A program made the translations under genes and the position numbers. Positions 53,401-63,420 of a stretch of DNA of 64,000 nt are shown here, piece after piece. The stretch's first letter is position 1. Each line of letters starts with the position of its first letter. This DNA comes from Belliella buryatensis (lineage in GTDB: Bacteria > Bacteroidota > Bacteroidia > Cytophagales > Cyclobacteriaceae): positions 124,001-188,000 of the forward strand of contig NZ_FZOK01000006.1 of NCBI RefSeq assembly GCF_900188245.1, in the 5' to 3' direction. Under the pieces are notes generated by a model, which was given only the letters and a program-made list of their open reading frames with translations, was not told where the DNA came from and did no database searches.

Positions 53401-54354
53401 ATGCAAGCAATTATACCTGCGGTAAATAAAGAAATTTTGAAGAAAGAGCTTACACCCGAGCGATTTCTTAGATATACAAATAATGGGAATAATCACATTT
53501 ATCTGATTGATTTTCATACTGCTCCCAATGTCGTGAAAGAGATCGGCAGATTGAGGGAATTAACCTTTAGAGGCGCTGGTGGAGGTACAGGATTAGCGCT
53601 TGACATTGATGAAAACGATACTTGTGAAAACTGCTATCAGCAATTGATCACTTGGAATCCAGAGGAAGAAGAAATAGTAGCGGGCTACAGATTAATTTAT
53701 TGCAAAAATGCTTCATTTGATGAAAATAACGTCATCAATCTCTCCACTGCGCACCTATTTAAATTCTCTGATAAATTTATAAAGGAATATATTCCACATA
53801 CCATTGAATTGGGCAGGTCGTTTGTACAGCCCAAGTATCAACCTAGCTTAGATAATCGTAAAGGGCTATTCTCTCTTGATAATTTATGGGATGGGCTAGG
53901 TGCTGTAGTTATGTTACATCCAGAGGTAAGGTATTTGTTTGGCAAAGTAACAATGTACCCTCACTATAATCGAGAAGCTAGAGATCTTTTGTTATATTTC
54001 ATGAATCATTACTTTCCAGACAAGGATCAATTAGTGAGCCCTTTGGATCATATCCGATTGGGATACGAGACAGATTTATCAGGTATCGCCCATATCTTTG
54101 ATAGATTGGATTATAAAGAAGGATACAAGTTATTGAACTCAAGAGTAAGGGCAGCTGGAGAAAATATTCCTCCATTGATCAATACTTACATGAACCTTTC
54201 TCCAAGTATGAAAACTTTTGGCACTGCACTTAATGACGAGTTTGGAGCGGTAGAGGAGACAGGTATTTTGATTACTATTGACGATATCTATGAAAGCAAA
54301 AAGCATAGACATATGGATACTTTTGAAAGAGATAGAGTTTTTGGATCAAGATGA
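53401..54354 (+). CDS. Amino-acid N-acyltransferase, GlsB/OlsB-like
   Basis: This 317-residue protein fits the GNAT-like OlsB/GlsB family. IGRLRELTFRGAGGGTG with acidic DIDENDTCENCYQQL, then EEEIVAGYRLIYCKN and ELGRSFVQPKYQPS, are the family's core blocks (about residues 45-155). Members join a 3-hydroxy fatty acyl group to the amino group of glycine, serine or ornithine. With the upstream acyltransferase it forms a two-gene aminolipid unit. Its stop overlaps the next gene as ATGA. Confidence 0.8.
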   Translation: MQAIIPAVNKEILKKELTPERFLRYTNNGNNHIYLIDFHTAPNVVKEIGRLRELTFRGAGGGTGLALDIDENDTCENCYQQLITWNPEEEEIVAGYRLIYCKNASFDENNVINLSTAHLFKFSDKFIKEYIPHTIELGRSFVQPKYQPSLDNRKGLFSLDNLWDGLGAVVMLHPEVRYLFGKVTMYPHYNREARDLLLYFMNHYFPDKDQLVSPLDHIRLGYETDLSGIAHIFDRLDYKEGYKLLNSRVRAAGENIPPLINTYMNLSPSMKTFGTALNDEFGAVEETGILITIDDIYESKKHRHMDTFERDRVFGSR

Positions 54355-54716
54355 AGAAAACTGTAATTATAGGAGCTACAGCCAATCCCTCTAGAACTGC
54401 TTTCATAGCTGCGGAGATGTTTTTAGCTTACAAAATTCCATTTGTACCAATAGGGATTAAGCAAGGGGTAGTTTTTGGACAAGAAATTTTAGATTTGAGA
54501 TCTAAGCCAGAAATAGAAGATGTTCATACAGTTACGCTCTATATTGGACCCAAAAATCAACCAGAATGGTATGAATACATTCTTTCTTTGAAATCAAAAA
54601 GAGTAATATTTAATCCAGGAACGGAAAATCCGGAATTTATTAAAATAGTTCAGGAAAATAATATAGAGGCTATGGTGGCTTGTAATCTTGTTTTATTGAG
54701 AACTAAACAATTTTAA
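54351..54716 (+). CDS. Small CoA-binding-domain protein
   Basis: This 121-residue Rossmann-like protein of the CoA_binding_2 (YccU) type has TVIIGATANPSRTAFIAAEM near the N-terminus, VPIGIKQGVVFGQEIL and a Cys in VACNLVLL at the C-terminus. It probably binds CoA or a related nucleotide. It is coupled to the GlsB-like gene (ATGA) and overlaps the convergent blh gene by 4 bases; whether it supplies acyl-CoA-related control to the lipid genes is unknown. Confidence 0.8.
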   Translation: MKKTVIIGATANPSRTAFIAAEMFLAYKIPFVPIGIKQGVVFGQEILDLRSKPEIEDVHTVTLYIGPKNQPEWYEYILSLKSKRVIFNPGTENPEFIKIVQENNIEAMVACNLVLLRTKQF

Positions 54717-55585
54717 CCTTTTTGTTGCTCTATAAAATTATTCATCACAAATATATGTGGAGCCGAGATCAATGATACTAGCACGAAAAACAAAAGGATG
54801 ATTTGTTCTTCGTTCAAAAATTCTTTTGAAAGGTAGAGAATAAGGGAGATTCCAAGGATGCTGATACTACTAAAAGGGAGCAGTTGCTTGAAAAACACTT
54901 TTAATTGACTCGAATTCAATTGTTTTGTCAAGACATAATATTCGGCCTTCATGCTCGGTAAAGCATGCCAAAAGCCAAAATATATCCCAAAGCTTAAAAT
55001 CAGCGGAGCGAAATAGAGTAATAAACTCAAAAAGCATATTTCTAATGCCAATTTGAATGACCCTTTCTGCCTTTGAATTAAAGTCAATCCCACAGATGTC
55101 GTAAATAAAATTACCATTAAGGTTAAGGACATGGGTTCTAAAATGCTGATATCAACTATGGAAATTAGGATATCGTAAGTTGACTGAAAATCACTTAAGA
55201 GAATAATCAACAGGAAATTGGAACCAAGAATGAAATAAGTAATTGGTTTAAATTTGATTTGGTCAAAATCTAAAAAATGCGTTTGGCCAAAATGATATGC
55301 TGAAATTATTATAAAAACTGCCAAGGATAATTTTGGGAAAAAGTACCATGAAATTAGATATAATGCCATGATGCCAAGATATTTAAATAGAAAAAGACCT
55401 AAAGAAGATTTTTTATTTGAACCTTGGGGAAGTAAGTGATCTATTGCTCCATGTGGTATTCCTATACTGAGTAACACTACAGCAAAGACAATCCATTGGA
55501 AAGTAACATTCTCCTTGAAAAAAAGGAAAAACAAAAGACTTAGCACTAAAGCAAGGCCTTTGCCAATATTTTCAATGCTGCTCAT
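54713..55585 (-). CDS. blh: Beta-carotene 15,15'-dioxygenase, Brp/Blh family
   Basis: This 290-residue multi-helix membrane enzyme cleaves beta-carotene into two retinals for the rhodopsin. Iron-ligand histidines fall in the family's usual places: IPHGAIDHLL (about residues 43-52), AYHFGQTHFLDF (about residues 95-106) and FGFWHALPSMK (about residues 203-213), with a final HIFVMNN region. The start codon lies inside the crtY 3' end (14-base overlap), so translation is coupled to lycopene cyclase. Confidence 0.92.
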   Translation of the reverse strand: MSSIENIGKGLALVLSLLFFLFFKENVTFQWIVFAVVLLSIGIPHGAIDHLLPQGSNKKSSLGLFLFKYLGIMALYLISWYFFPKLSLAVFIIISAYHFGQTHFLDFDQIKFKPITYFILGSNFLLIILLSDFQSTYDILISIVDISILEPMSLTLMVILFTTSVGLTLIQRQKGSFKLALEICFLSLLLYFAPLILSFGIYFGFWHALPSMKAEYYVLTKQLNSSQLKVFFKQLLPFSSISILGISLILYLSKEFLNEEQIILLFFVLVSLISAPHIFVMNNFIEQQKG

Positions 55586-56714
55586 AATTCAATAAAGATT
55601 TGATGAATATACCGAAAGAAAGCTTACGAAGTATATTCACTTCCTCAATGAAATTGGTTTCTTCATTCAAAAATTTAAGTACCTGATCACCTGGAATTCT
55701 AGAAAACATCTCCTGAAAAATATCAGGTAGTTTATCAGGCCATTTTGAAGCAATATTCAAAAGGATATTGTCATAAAATTTAAACCTAAATGGTCTATTC
55801 CACGACAAGTTAGTTTTTTTGCTACCATTGACTAGCTCTTTCACCAATTGTTTGGAGTGTCTTTGTATCGTATGATAGGTATAACCTGTAGAAGGCTTTG
55901 TACAACCTCCAATTGTACCTACATTGATCCAATTGGGATTAGTCGAAGTAGAAAAGGCTTTGGTTGACATTGGAATAGAGCCTTTTTCTTCAAAGGTTAT
56001 TTCAAAATCTGCTGAAAACTTTTTTTCGATGTATGCTTTGAGAATTTGAACCATCTCATTTTGATCTACATCTACTTTGTCATACAAGGTGTACTCAACA
56101 AGTGCTTCTTTTTCATTGTAAGGAAGGATATAAAAGAAAGAGAAATTTTCACTTTGATTTGGAACAAAATCCATCAAGGTGATATGTTTAGGATCAAATA
56201 CAGGAGTTTTTGTTTTTATTTTCCAACCAAGGAATATTTGCTTTAGTACATTTTCAGGAAGTTCACCACTCAACTTTGGAATTGAATTAATGACTTTTTT
56301 TCCTGAAAAACTACCCAATGAGGCTGTTAATAATTCGAAACTTCCTTCTGCTGTTGTATTGACTCCGAGAATTTCATCATTGATAAATTTTATATTTGGT
56401 TTATCAGCAATCATTTCCAACATCTGATGATAGAAATCTGATGATTTAATATGATAGTATTTAAGATTTTTGAGACTGCTAACAGTGTTCTTATCCCCAG
56501 TTAGGGCTATTGAATTCCAAAAAGTGGGATTGTCCTTATTTGGATGTGTATCCAAAGGAGTTGGTGACCAGTAACACCAAGTTCTATCATTTTGATCCTT
56601 TTTTGAGGAGTCTATCACTAGAACGTTTTGATCATTGAGTGGGCTATCTAGCAAATAATAGAGGAAGCTAAATCCAGCACATCCAAGACCTGATATGATG
56701 AAATCGTAGGTCAT
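55572..56714 (-). CDS. crtY: Lycopene beta-cyclase, CrtY type
   Basis: This 380-residue FAD/NAD(P)-binding enzyme makes beta-carotene from lycopene. Marks: DFIISGLGCAGFSFLYYLL (dinucleotide loop, residues 4-22), DRTWCYWS, GWKIKTKTPVF, MDFVPNQSENFSFFYILPY and GTIGGCTKPSTGYTYHTIQ (about residues 267-285). It lies between the rhodopsin and blh genes on the minus strand and ends within blh. Other carotenoid genes (crtE, crtB, crtI) are not in the window. Confidence 0.93.
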   Translation of the reverse strand: MTYDFIISGLGCAGFSFLYYLLDSPLNDQNVLVIDSSKKDQNDRTWCYWSPTPLDTHPNKDNPTFWNSIALTGDKNTVSSLKNLKYYHIKSSDFYHQMLEMIADKPNIKFINDEILGVNTTAEGSFELLTASLGSFSGKKVINSIPKLSGELPENVLKQIFLGWKIKTKTPVFDPKHITLMDFVPNQSENFSFFYILPYNEKEALVEYTLYDKVDVDQNEMVQILKAYIEKKFSADFEITFEEKGSIPMSTKAFSTSTNPNWINVGTIGGCTKPSTGYTYHTIQRHSKQLVKELVNGSKKTNLSWNRPFRFKFYDNILLNIASKWPDKLPDIFQEMFSRIPGDQVLKFLNEETNFIEEVNILRKLSFGIFIKSLLNYEQH

Positions 56715-56743
56715 AGTTGGGGAGGGATGATTATAAATAAAAA

Positions 56744-56770
56744 GGTCACTCTGGTAATACCAGAGTGACC
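56744..56770 (-). terminator. Rho-independent terminator between the rhodopsin gene and crtY
   Basis: A near-perfect hairpin (GGTCACTCTGGTA at 56744-56756, TACCAGAGTGACC at 56758-56770) lies 13 bases after the rhodopsin stop. On the minus strand it is followed by TTTTTATTT, so it should end most rhodopsin transcripts before crtY. Confidence 0.88.
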
Positions 56771-56782
56771 AAATTAAGTGTA

Positions 56783-57532
56783 TTAAGCTGCTACAGATTT
56801 GTTTTTGTTGGATTCTGCAATAGCTACAGAATAGATCACTAAACCGAATCCGATTTTGTTGATAGCATCAGCCAAGTTGTAGAACAAATCAATGCTACTT
56901 ACTTCAAACATACCAGACAACAAGTTTCCAGGAAGGACCATGTAACCGATTGGGTAGATTGACCATCCAAGCGTAATGAAGATCTTCAACAAGAACATTG
57001 CTCTACCCAAAGCAGGGCTATCAGAAGATTTAGCCAATTTGGCTACATCACCAGCAAATACTTCATACACAATGTATAGATAACCTACAGTTGATAAAAC
57101 ACCCCAAAAAACATTGTTATCGATTCCAGAAGTCTCACCAATGTAACCAGTCACCAACATTACCAAAGATGCAACAATCAATTTGGTCAATGTAGATCCT
57201 TTAGCACCGAAAGGTTTTGTCAAAAGATAAAACTCCACACACATCAATGGAACAGTAAGTGTCCAATCAACATATCTGAAAGCTGTCGGTGAACTACCCG
57301 TTTCCAGGTAGAAATCTCTCATATAATAGTAATGCACTGCCGCAATACCTGTAATGAGACCTGATACAAGAAGTGAAGTTTTCCACTTCCCATCCACAGA
57401 ACTTCTTTCTACAAAGAAGAAGACTGCTGATGCAAACATAGCCATGTACCCAATAAAAAAGGTAATGGCAACAGGGTCACTGTTAACGATACGATCCAAT
57501 CCGATCATTTCTGCTGTTAAAATTGTGTTCAT
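56783..57532 (-). CDS. Proteorhodopsin, DTE-type green-absorbing proton pump
   Basis: This 249-residue seven-helix opsin pumps protons out of the cell with light. The RYVDWTLTVPLMCVEFY segment gives Asp89 (acceptor), Thr93 and Glu100 (donor), the DTE set of proton pumps. Met97 is at the tuning position (Leu105 in green proteorhodopsin), predicting green absorption. His67 pairs with Asp89, and Lys226 (in ADAINKIGFG) holds retinal. Gly144 (VFWGVLST) aligns with Phe152 of proteorhodopsin, where xanthorhodopsin has the Gly that opens a carotenoid site. crtY and blh follow after a terminator. Confidence 0.96.
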   Translation of the reverse strand: MNTILTAEMIGLDRIVNSDPVAITFFIGYMAMFASAVFFFVERSSVDGKWKTSLLVSGLITGIAAVHYYYMRDFYLETGSSPTAFRYVDWTLTVPLMCVEFYLLTKPFGAKGSTLTKLIVASLVMLVTGYIGETSGIDNNVFWGVLSTVGYLYIVYEVFAGDVAKLAKSSDSPALGRAMFLLKIFITLGWSIYPIGYMVLPGNLLSGMFEVSSIDLFYNLADAINKIGFGLVIYSVAIAESNKNKSVAA

Positions 57533-59873
<2,341 letters not shown>

Positions 59874-59895
59874 AAATTTTGAAAAATATCTTTCA

Positions 59896-59918
59896 GGGAG
59901 CGAATCGCTCCCTTTTTT
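59896..59918 (+). terminator. Terminator after gyrB
   Basis: GGGAGCG (59896-59902) and CGCTCCC (59906-59912) with loop AAT are followed by six T. Confidence 0.92.
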
Positions 59919-59952
59919 ATTTCGTTATAAAATTCTTAAACTTAAGCTCAAT

Positions 59953-59979
59953 TTTGAGGATTAATATTAAGTAGATTTG
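59953..59979 (+). promoter_or_regulatory. Candidate promoter of ppk1
   Basis: TTTG (59953-59956), a 15-base spacer and TAGATTTG (59972-59979) match the Bacteroidota elements, but the spacer is shorter than usual. The start codon follows 19 bases later. Confidence 0.42.
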
Positions 59980-59998
59980 CCTTTAGAATACTTTGATT

Positions 59999-62122
59999 AT
60001 GAATATTGCAACCAAAGATAAATTTGATAGCATCATATATGCGAGTGATTTAGTTAGTAGAGATTTGAGCTGGCTTAGGTTCAATGAGCGTGTTTTTGAT
60101 CAATCCAAAAAAGAGTCAAGGTCTATTTTTGAGAAGTTGAAATTTCTGGCCATCACAGCGTCAAACTTGGATGAGTTTTTTATGATTAGGGTAGGATCTC
60201 TTTACAATTACCTTGATTATGACAAAGAAAGAGTAGACTATTCTGGACTTCGAGAAGAACCATTCAAAATAAAGTTAATGCTTGAATGCCAGGCTTTTCA
60301 TAAAAGGCAACAAGAGCATTTTCAAAAGAACCTTCTACCAAACATGGTAGATTCAGGTTTTATTTTGAGTAATGTCAAAAATCTCACACAGGATGAGCAG
60401 GAGTATATCAGATCATATTTTAATAAGGCGATTTATCCTATGCTTACGCCTATGGTTTATGATGGGTACAGGACTTTTCCTATTTTGATGAATAAACTTT
60501 TGGTTTTCGGTGTAGTAACATTGGCCCCAGGAGAAAAAAAGGAAAATAGAAAGCTTTCTTTCGTTCAAATTCCAGCGAATATTCCAAGATTCTTTGAAGT
60601 TGAACGAGAAGATGTGGTGATTTATATTCCTATTGAAGAAGTAATAAGGGAAAACCTGATTTCACTTTTTCGAAATGTAAATATAGAATCGGTAAACCTC
60701 TTTAGAATTACGAGAAATGGTGATTTTACTTTAGAAGAAAGTGAGGATATGGATGCTAACTTCCTTGAAGAAGTAAAGCGAAAACTGAATGAAAGAAAAA
60801 CTGGTAGGGTAGTGCGTATTGAAATTGAAGAGGGGTACAGCAAATGGATGATCAATTTGCTAAAGGAGCGCTGGAATATTCAGGATGACAGTATTTTCAA
60901 AGTGGAGAGAAGAAGTATGTTGGATTTCACAGGACTTTGGCAAGTAATTGGAAATAAGCGTTTCAAAGACAGATTACCCCAAATGCCCTCGCCAGTTCAT
61001 CCTTTATCTTATCCGGAAGAAGGCACAGAGGATATTTTTCAAGTTTTAAAAAATAGGGATATTCTTTTACACCACCCATACAACAACATCGATCCGATTC
61101 TTGATCTAATTGAAAAGGCAGCAGATGATCACAATGTGATGGCTATCAAGATGACTATATATAGACTTGCCAGTGACTCGAGGATTACCAAGGCGCTACT
61201 TAGAGCGGCTGAGAATGGCAAGCACGTATCGGTGCTTTTTGAAGTCAAGGCTAGGTTTGACGAGGAAAATAACATTCGTGAAGCCAAAAAGCTTCAAAAA
61301 GCGGGCTGCTTCGTAATCTATGGTATCAGTAACTTAAAAACGCATACCAAGCTAATGCTAATCGTCAAGAAAGACGAAAATAAGGTTACAAGATATGTGC
61401 ACTTAGGTTCAGGAAATTACAATGAAGATACAGCAAGGCTTTACACTGATATTGGTTTGTTGACTACAAATGAAATTCTCGCTAATGATGTGTCAGAATT
61501 CTTCAATGTTATCACAGGACATTCAATGCCAGACACCTATGAAAGCCTGATCACTGCACCTCGAGATATGAGGAATCAACTGATTAGTTTTATTGAACAA
61601 GAGTCAGAAAATGCTAAAAATGGGCTTCCAAGTGGAATTTTTATTAAAGTTAACTCTTTAGAGGATTCTGAGATTATTTATGCTTTGTACAGAGCTTCAC
61701 AGGCAGGTGTTCAAGTTAAGCTGATCATAAGAGGGATTTGTTGTCTCCGGCCAGGAAGACCTGGGTTGAGCGAAAATATCGAGGTTTTTTCTATTGTTGG
61801 AGATTACTTAGAACATTCAAGGATTTACCATTTTCATAATAATGGAGAGACAAGAACGTATGCTGGCAGTGCAGATATGATGGTAAGAAGTTTTGATAAG
61901 AGATTGGAGTCTCTTTTTAAAGTGGATGCGCCTCTTTTAGAAAAGCAATTAATGAATATCATTTCATTTAATCTGAGAGATAATGTCAATTCATATATGA
62001 TGCTAGAGGATGGTACCTACATTAGGAAAATGCCTCAAGCAGATGAAGAGGAGTTCAATATCCACAAGGAGTTCTTTCACCTCAACGTAGATGAAGTCAT
62101 GCAAGTGAAGTTGATAGATTAA
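59999..62122 (+). CDS. ppk1: Polyphosphate kinase 1
   Basis: PPK1 makes inorganic polyphosphate from ATP. I start at the ATG at 59999 (707 residues) rather than a TTG six bases earlier. Marks: LSWLRFNERVFDQ and NLDEFFMIRVG in the N-terminal domain, DILLHHPYNNIDPILDLI mid-protein, SNLKTHTKLML with the autophosphorylated His, and HLGSGNYNEDTARLYTDIGL with RPGRPGLSENIEV in the catalytic half. It converges on an exopolyphosphatase-like gene with a shared terminator. Confidence 0.95.
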   Translation: MNIATKDKFDSIIYASDLVSRDLSWLRFNERVFDQSKKESRSIFEKLKFLAITASNLDEFFMIRVGSLYNYLDYDKERVDYSGLREEPFKIKLMLECQAFHKRQQEHFQKNLLPNMVDSGFILSNVKNLTQDEQEYIRSYFNKAIYPMLTPMVYDGYRTFPILMNKLLVFGVVTLAPGEKKENRKLSFVQIPANIPRFFEVEREDVVIYIPIEEVIRENLISLFRNVNIESVNLFRITRNGDFTLEESEDMDANFLEEVKRKLNERKTGRVVRIEIEEGYSKWMINLLKERWNIQDDSIFKVERRSMLDFTGLWQVIGNKRFKDRLPQMPSPVHPLSYPEEGTEDIFQVLKNRDILLHHPYNNIDPILDLIEKAADDHNVMAIKMTIYRLASDSRITKALLRAAENGKHVSVLFEVKARFDEENNIREAKKLQKAGCFVIYGISNLKTHTKLMLIVKKDENKVTRYVHLGSGNYNEDTARLYTDIGLLTTNEILANDVSEFFNVITGHSMPDTYESLITAPRDMRNQLISFIEQESENAKNGLPSGIFIKVNSLEDSEIIYALYRASQAGVQVKLIIRGICCLRPGRPGLSENIEVFSIVGDYLEHSRIYHFHNNGETRTYAGSADMMVRSFDKRLESLFKVDAPLLEKQLMNIISFNLRDNVNSYMMLEDGTYIRKMPQADEEEFNIHKEFFHLNVDEVMQVKLID

Positions 62123-62128
62123 GGTATG

Positions 62129-62164
62129 AAAAAACGCCTCACTCTGATTAGTGAGGCGTTTTTT
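62129..62164. terminator. Bidirectional terminator between ppk1 and ppx
   Basis: Arms AAAAAACGCCTCACT (62129-62143) and AGTGAGGCGTTTTTT (62150-62164) are perfect complements with a 6-base loop and A/T runs. It reaches the stop codon of the minus-strand gene. Confidence 0.93.
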
Positions 62165-63054
62165 CATTTAACCACTTTCTTGATCTTATTTCTCTCGTAA
62201 AGTACATTCATCAAACCATCTTTTAAACCTACATCTGGTACGATCATTTTCTTCGAAGAAGCTGCGGTCATGGCTGCCAAATAAATTTTGCTCGCTGGAA
62301 TGATGACATCAGCACGATCAGGATTTAAGTTCAGCTTGTTGATCCTATCTTCATATGAAAAGGATTCTAAGTATTGTTGAATTTCTTTAATTTTATCTGG
62401 GCTGATGTATCTTTTATTTTTAGCAGGGTTAGACATCTCAAAAATCTTATTAATGTTACCACCAGTTCCTATACAGGTGATTTTATCCTTACTCGTAATG
62501 TTTTCTCCTATGAATTTATTCATACTCTTCCAGACAGAAAGCGGTATGTTGTCATCTAAGGCTCTAACTGAACCTATTTTAAAGGATTTTGAAGCAATTT
62601 TCTCCTTGTTCTTGTATATATTAAGCTCAGTACTCCCTCCTCCAACATCGATATGCAAGTAAGGTTTCTCGTCAATATATGACCAGAGTGCAAGGTTGAT
62701 CAATTCTGCTTCTCGATTTCCATCTATAATTTGGATTTTCAATCCGATATCCTGCTTGACTTCATCTGCAATCTCTTTTCCATTAGCTGATTCGCGCATA
62801 GCTGAAGTAGCACATACTATGTAATCATCTACTTCATAGAGATCTATTAATAGTTTGAAAGCCTTCATCAGTTTGACAAACTTCCTCCTATTTTTATCAC
62901 TTATCTTTTGAACATGGAACACATCCATTCCTAGCCTAAGAGGGAATCGGAGATATTCCAGTTTTTTGAAAGTAGTTTTGTCTTGATAGTGAGTTACATT
63001 AGTGATTTGTAGCCTGATGGCATTGGATCCGATATCTACTGCTGCTAGTTTCAA
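62164..63054 (-). CDS. Exopolyphosphatase/GppA-family phosphatase, single-domain form
   Basis: This 296-residue enzyme of the sugar kinase/actin fold has AAVDIGSNAIRLQI (phosphate loop, residues 4-17), CATSAMRESANG, HIDVGGGSTELNIY and CIGTGGNINKIF. It lacks the C-terminal HD-like domain of full Ppx. It hydrolyses polyphosphate or pppGpp; the choice is not fixed by sequence, but the convergent ppk1 favours polyphosphate. Confidence 0.88.
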   Translation of the reverse strand: MKLAAVDIGSNAIRLQITNVTHYQDKTTFKKLEYLRFPLRLGMDVFHVQKISDKNRRKFVKLMKAFKLLIDLYEVDDYIVCATSAMRESANGKEIADEVKQDIGLKIQIIDGNREAELINLALWSYIDEKPYLHIDVGGGSTELNIYKNKEKIASKSFKIGSVRALDDNIPLSVWKSMNKFIGENITSKDKITCIGTGGNINKIFEMSNPAKNKRYISPDKIKEIQQYLESFSYEDRINKLNLNPDRADVIIPASKIYLAAMTAASSKKMIVPDVGLKDGLMNVLYERNKIKKVVK

Positions 63055-63162
63055 ATGGAAAGTTTTATTTTAGTAAAACAAAAGCGCTTAAAATCTAATT
63101 GATTTTACTTAAGAAAATCAAATCTAATTTAACTAAAATTAGCTTCCTAAAGCTATAGCTTA

Positions 63163-63372
63163 TTATTTTTTTCTTCCAACTAAAAGCACCACTAGTCCTG
63201 CTGCAATGCTAATTCCTCCTGCATAATTAGGCCAATTTAATTTGTTTTCTTTGGTTTTGTTTACCTGAATTGGACCAGCATCTATGATATTTTCTTCCGT
63301 GTTGAAACTGAACCCTGAAAAAAGAAACATTGCAATTCCTGCGACAATCAAAATAATTCCTAAAGTTTTCAT
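63163..63372 (-). CDS. Small DUF3185-like membrane protein
   Basis: This 69-residue protein has two membrane helices (TLGIILIVAGIAMFLFSGF and YAGGISIAAGLVVLLVG) joined by a short polar loop with PIQVNKTKENKL and ending GRKK. The layout fits the DUF3185 family of unknown function. It lies between ppx and the TerC gene; 48 bases separate it from the latter. Confidence 0.75.
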   Translation of the reverse strand: MKTLGIILIVAGIAMFLFSGFSFNTEENIIDAGPIQVNKTKENKLNWPNYAGGISIAAGLVVLLVGRKK

Positions 63373-63420
63373 AGCTTTTTGTTGGTTTGTATATTTTTAG
63401 GGAGCAATAAGCTTACCAAA

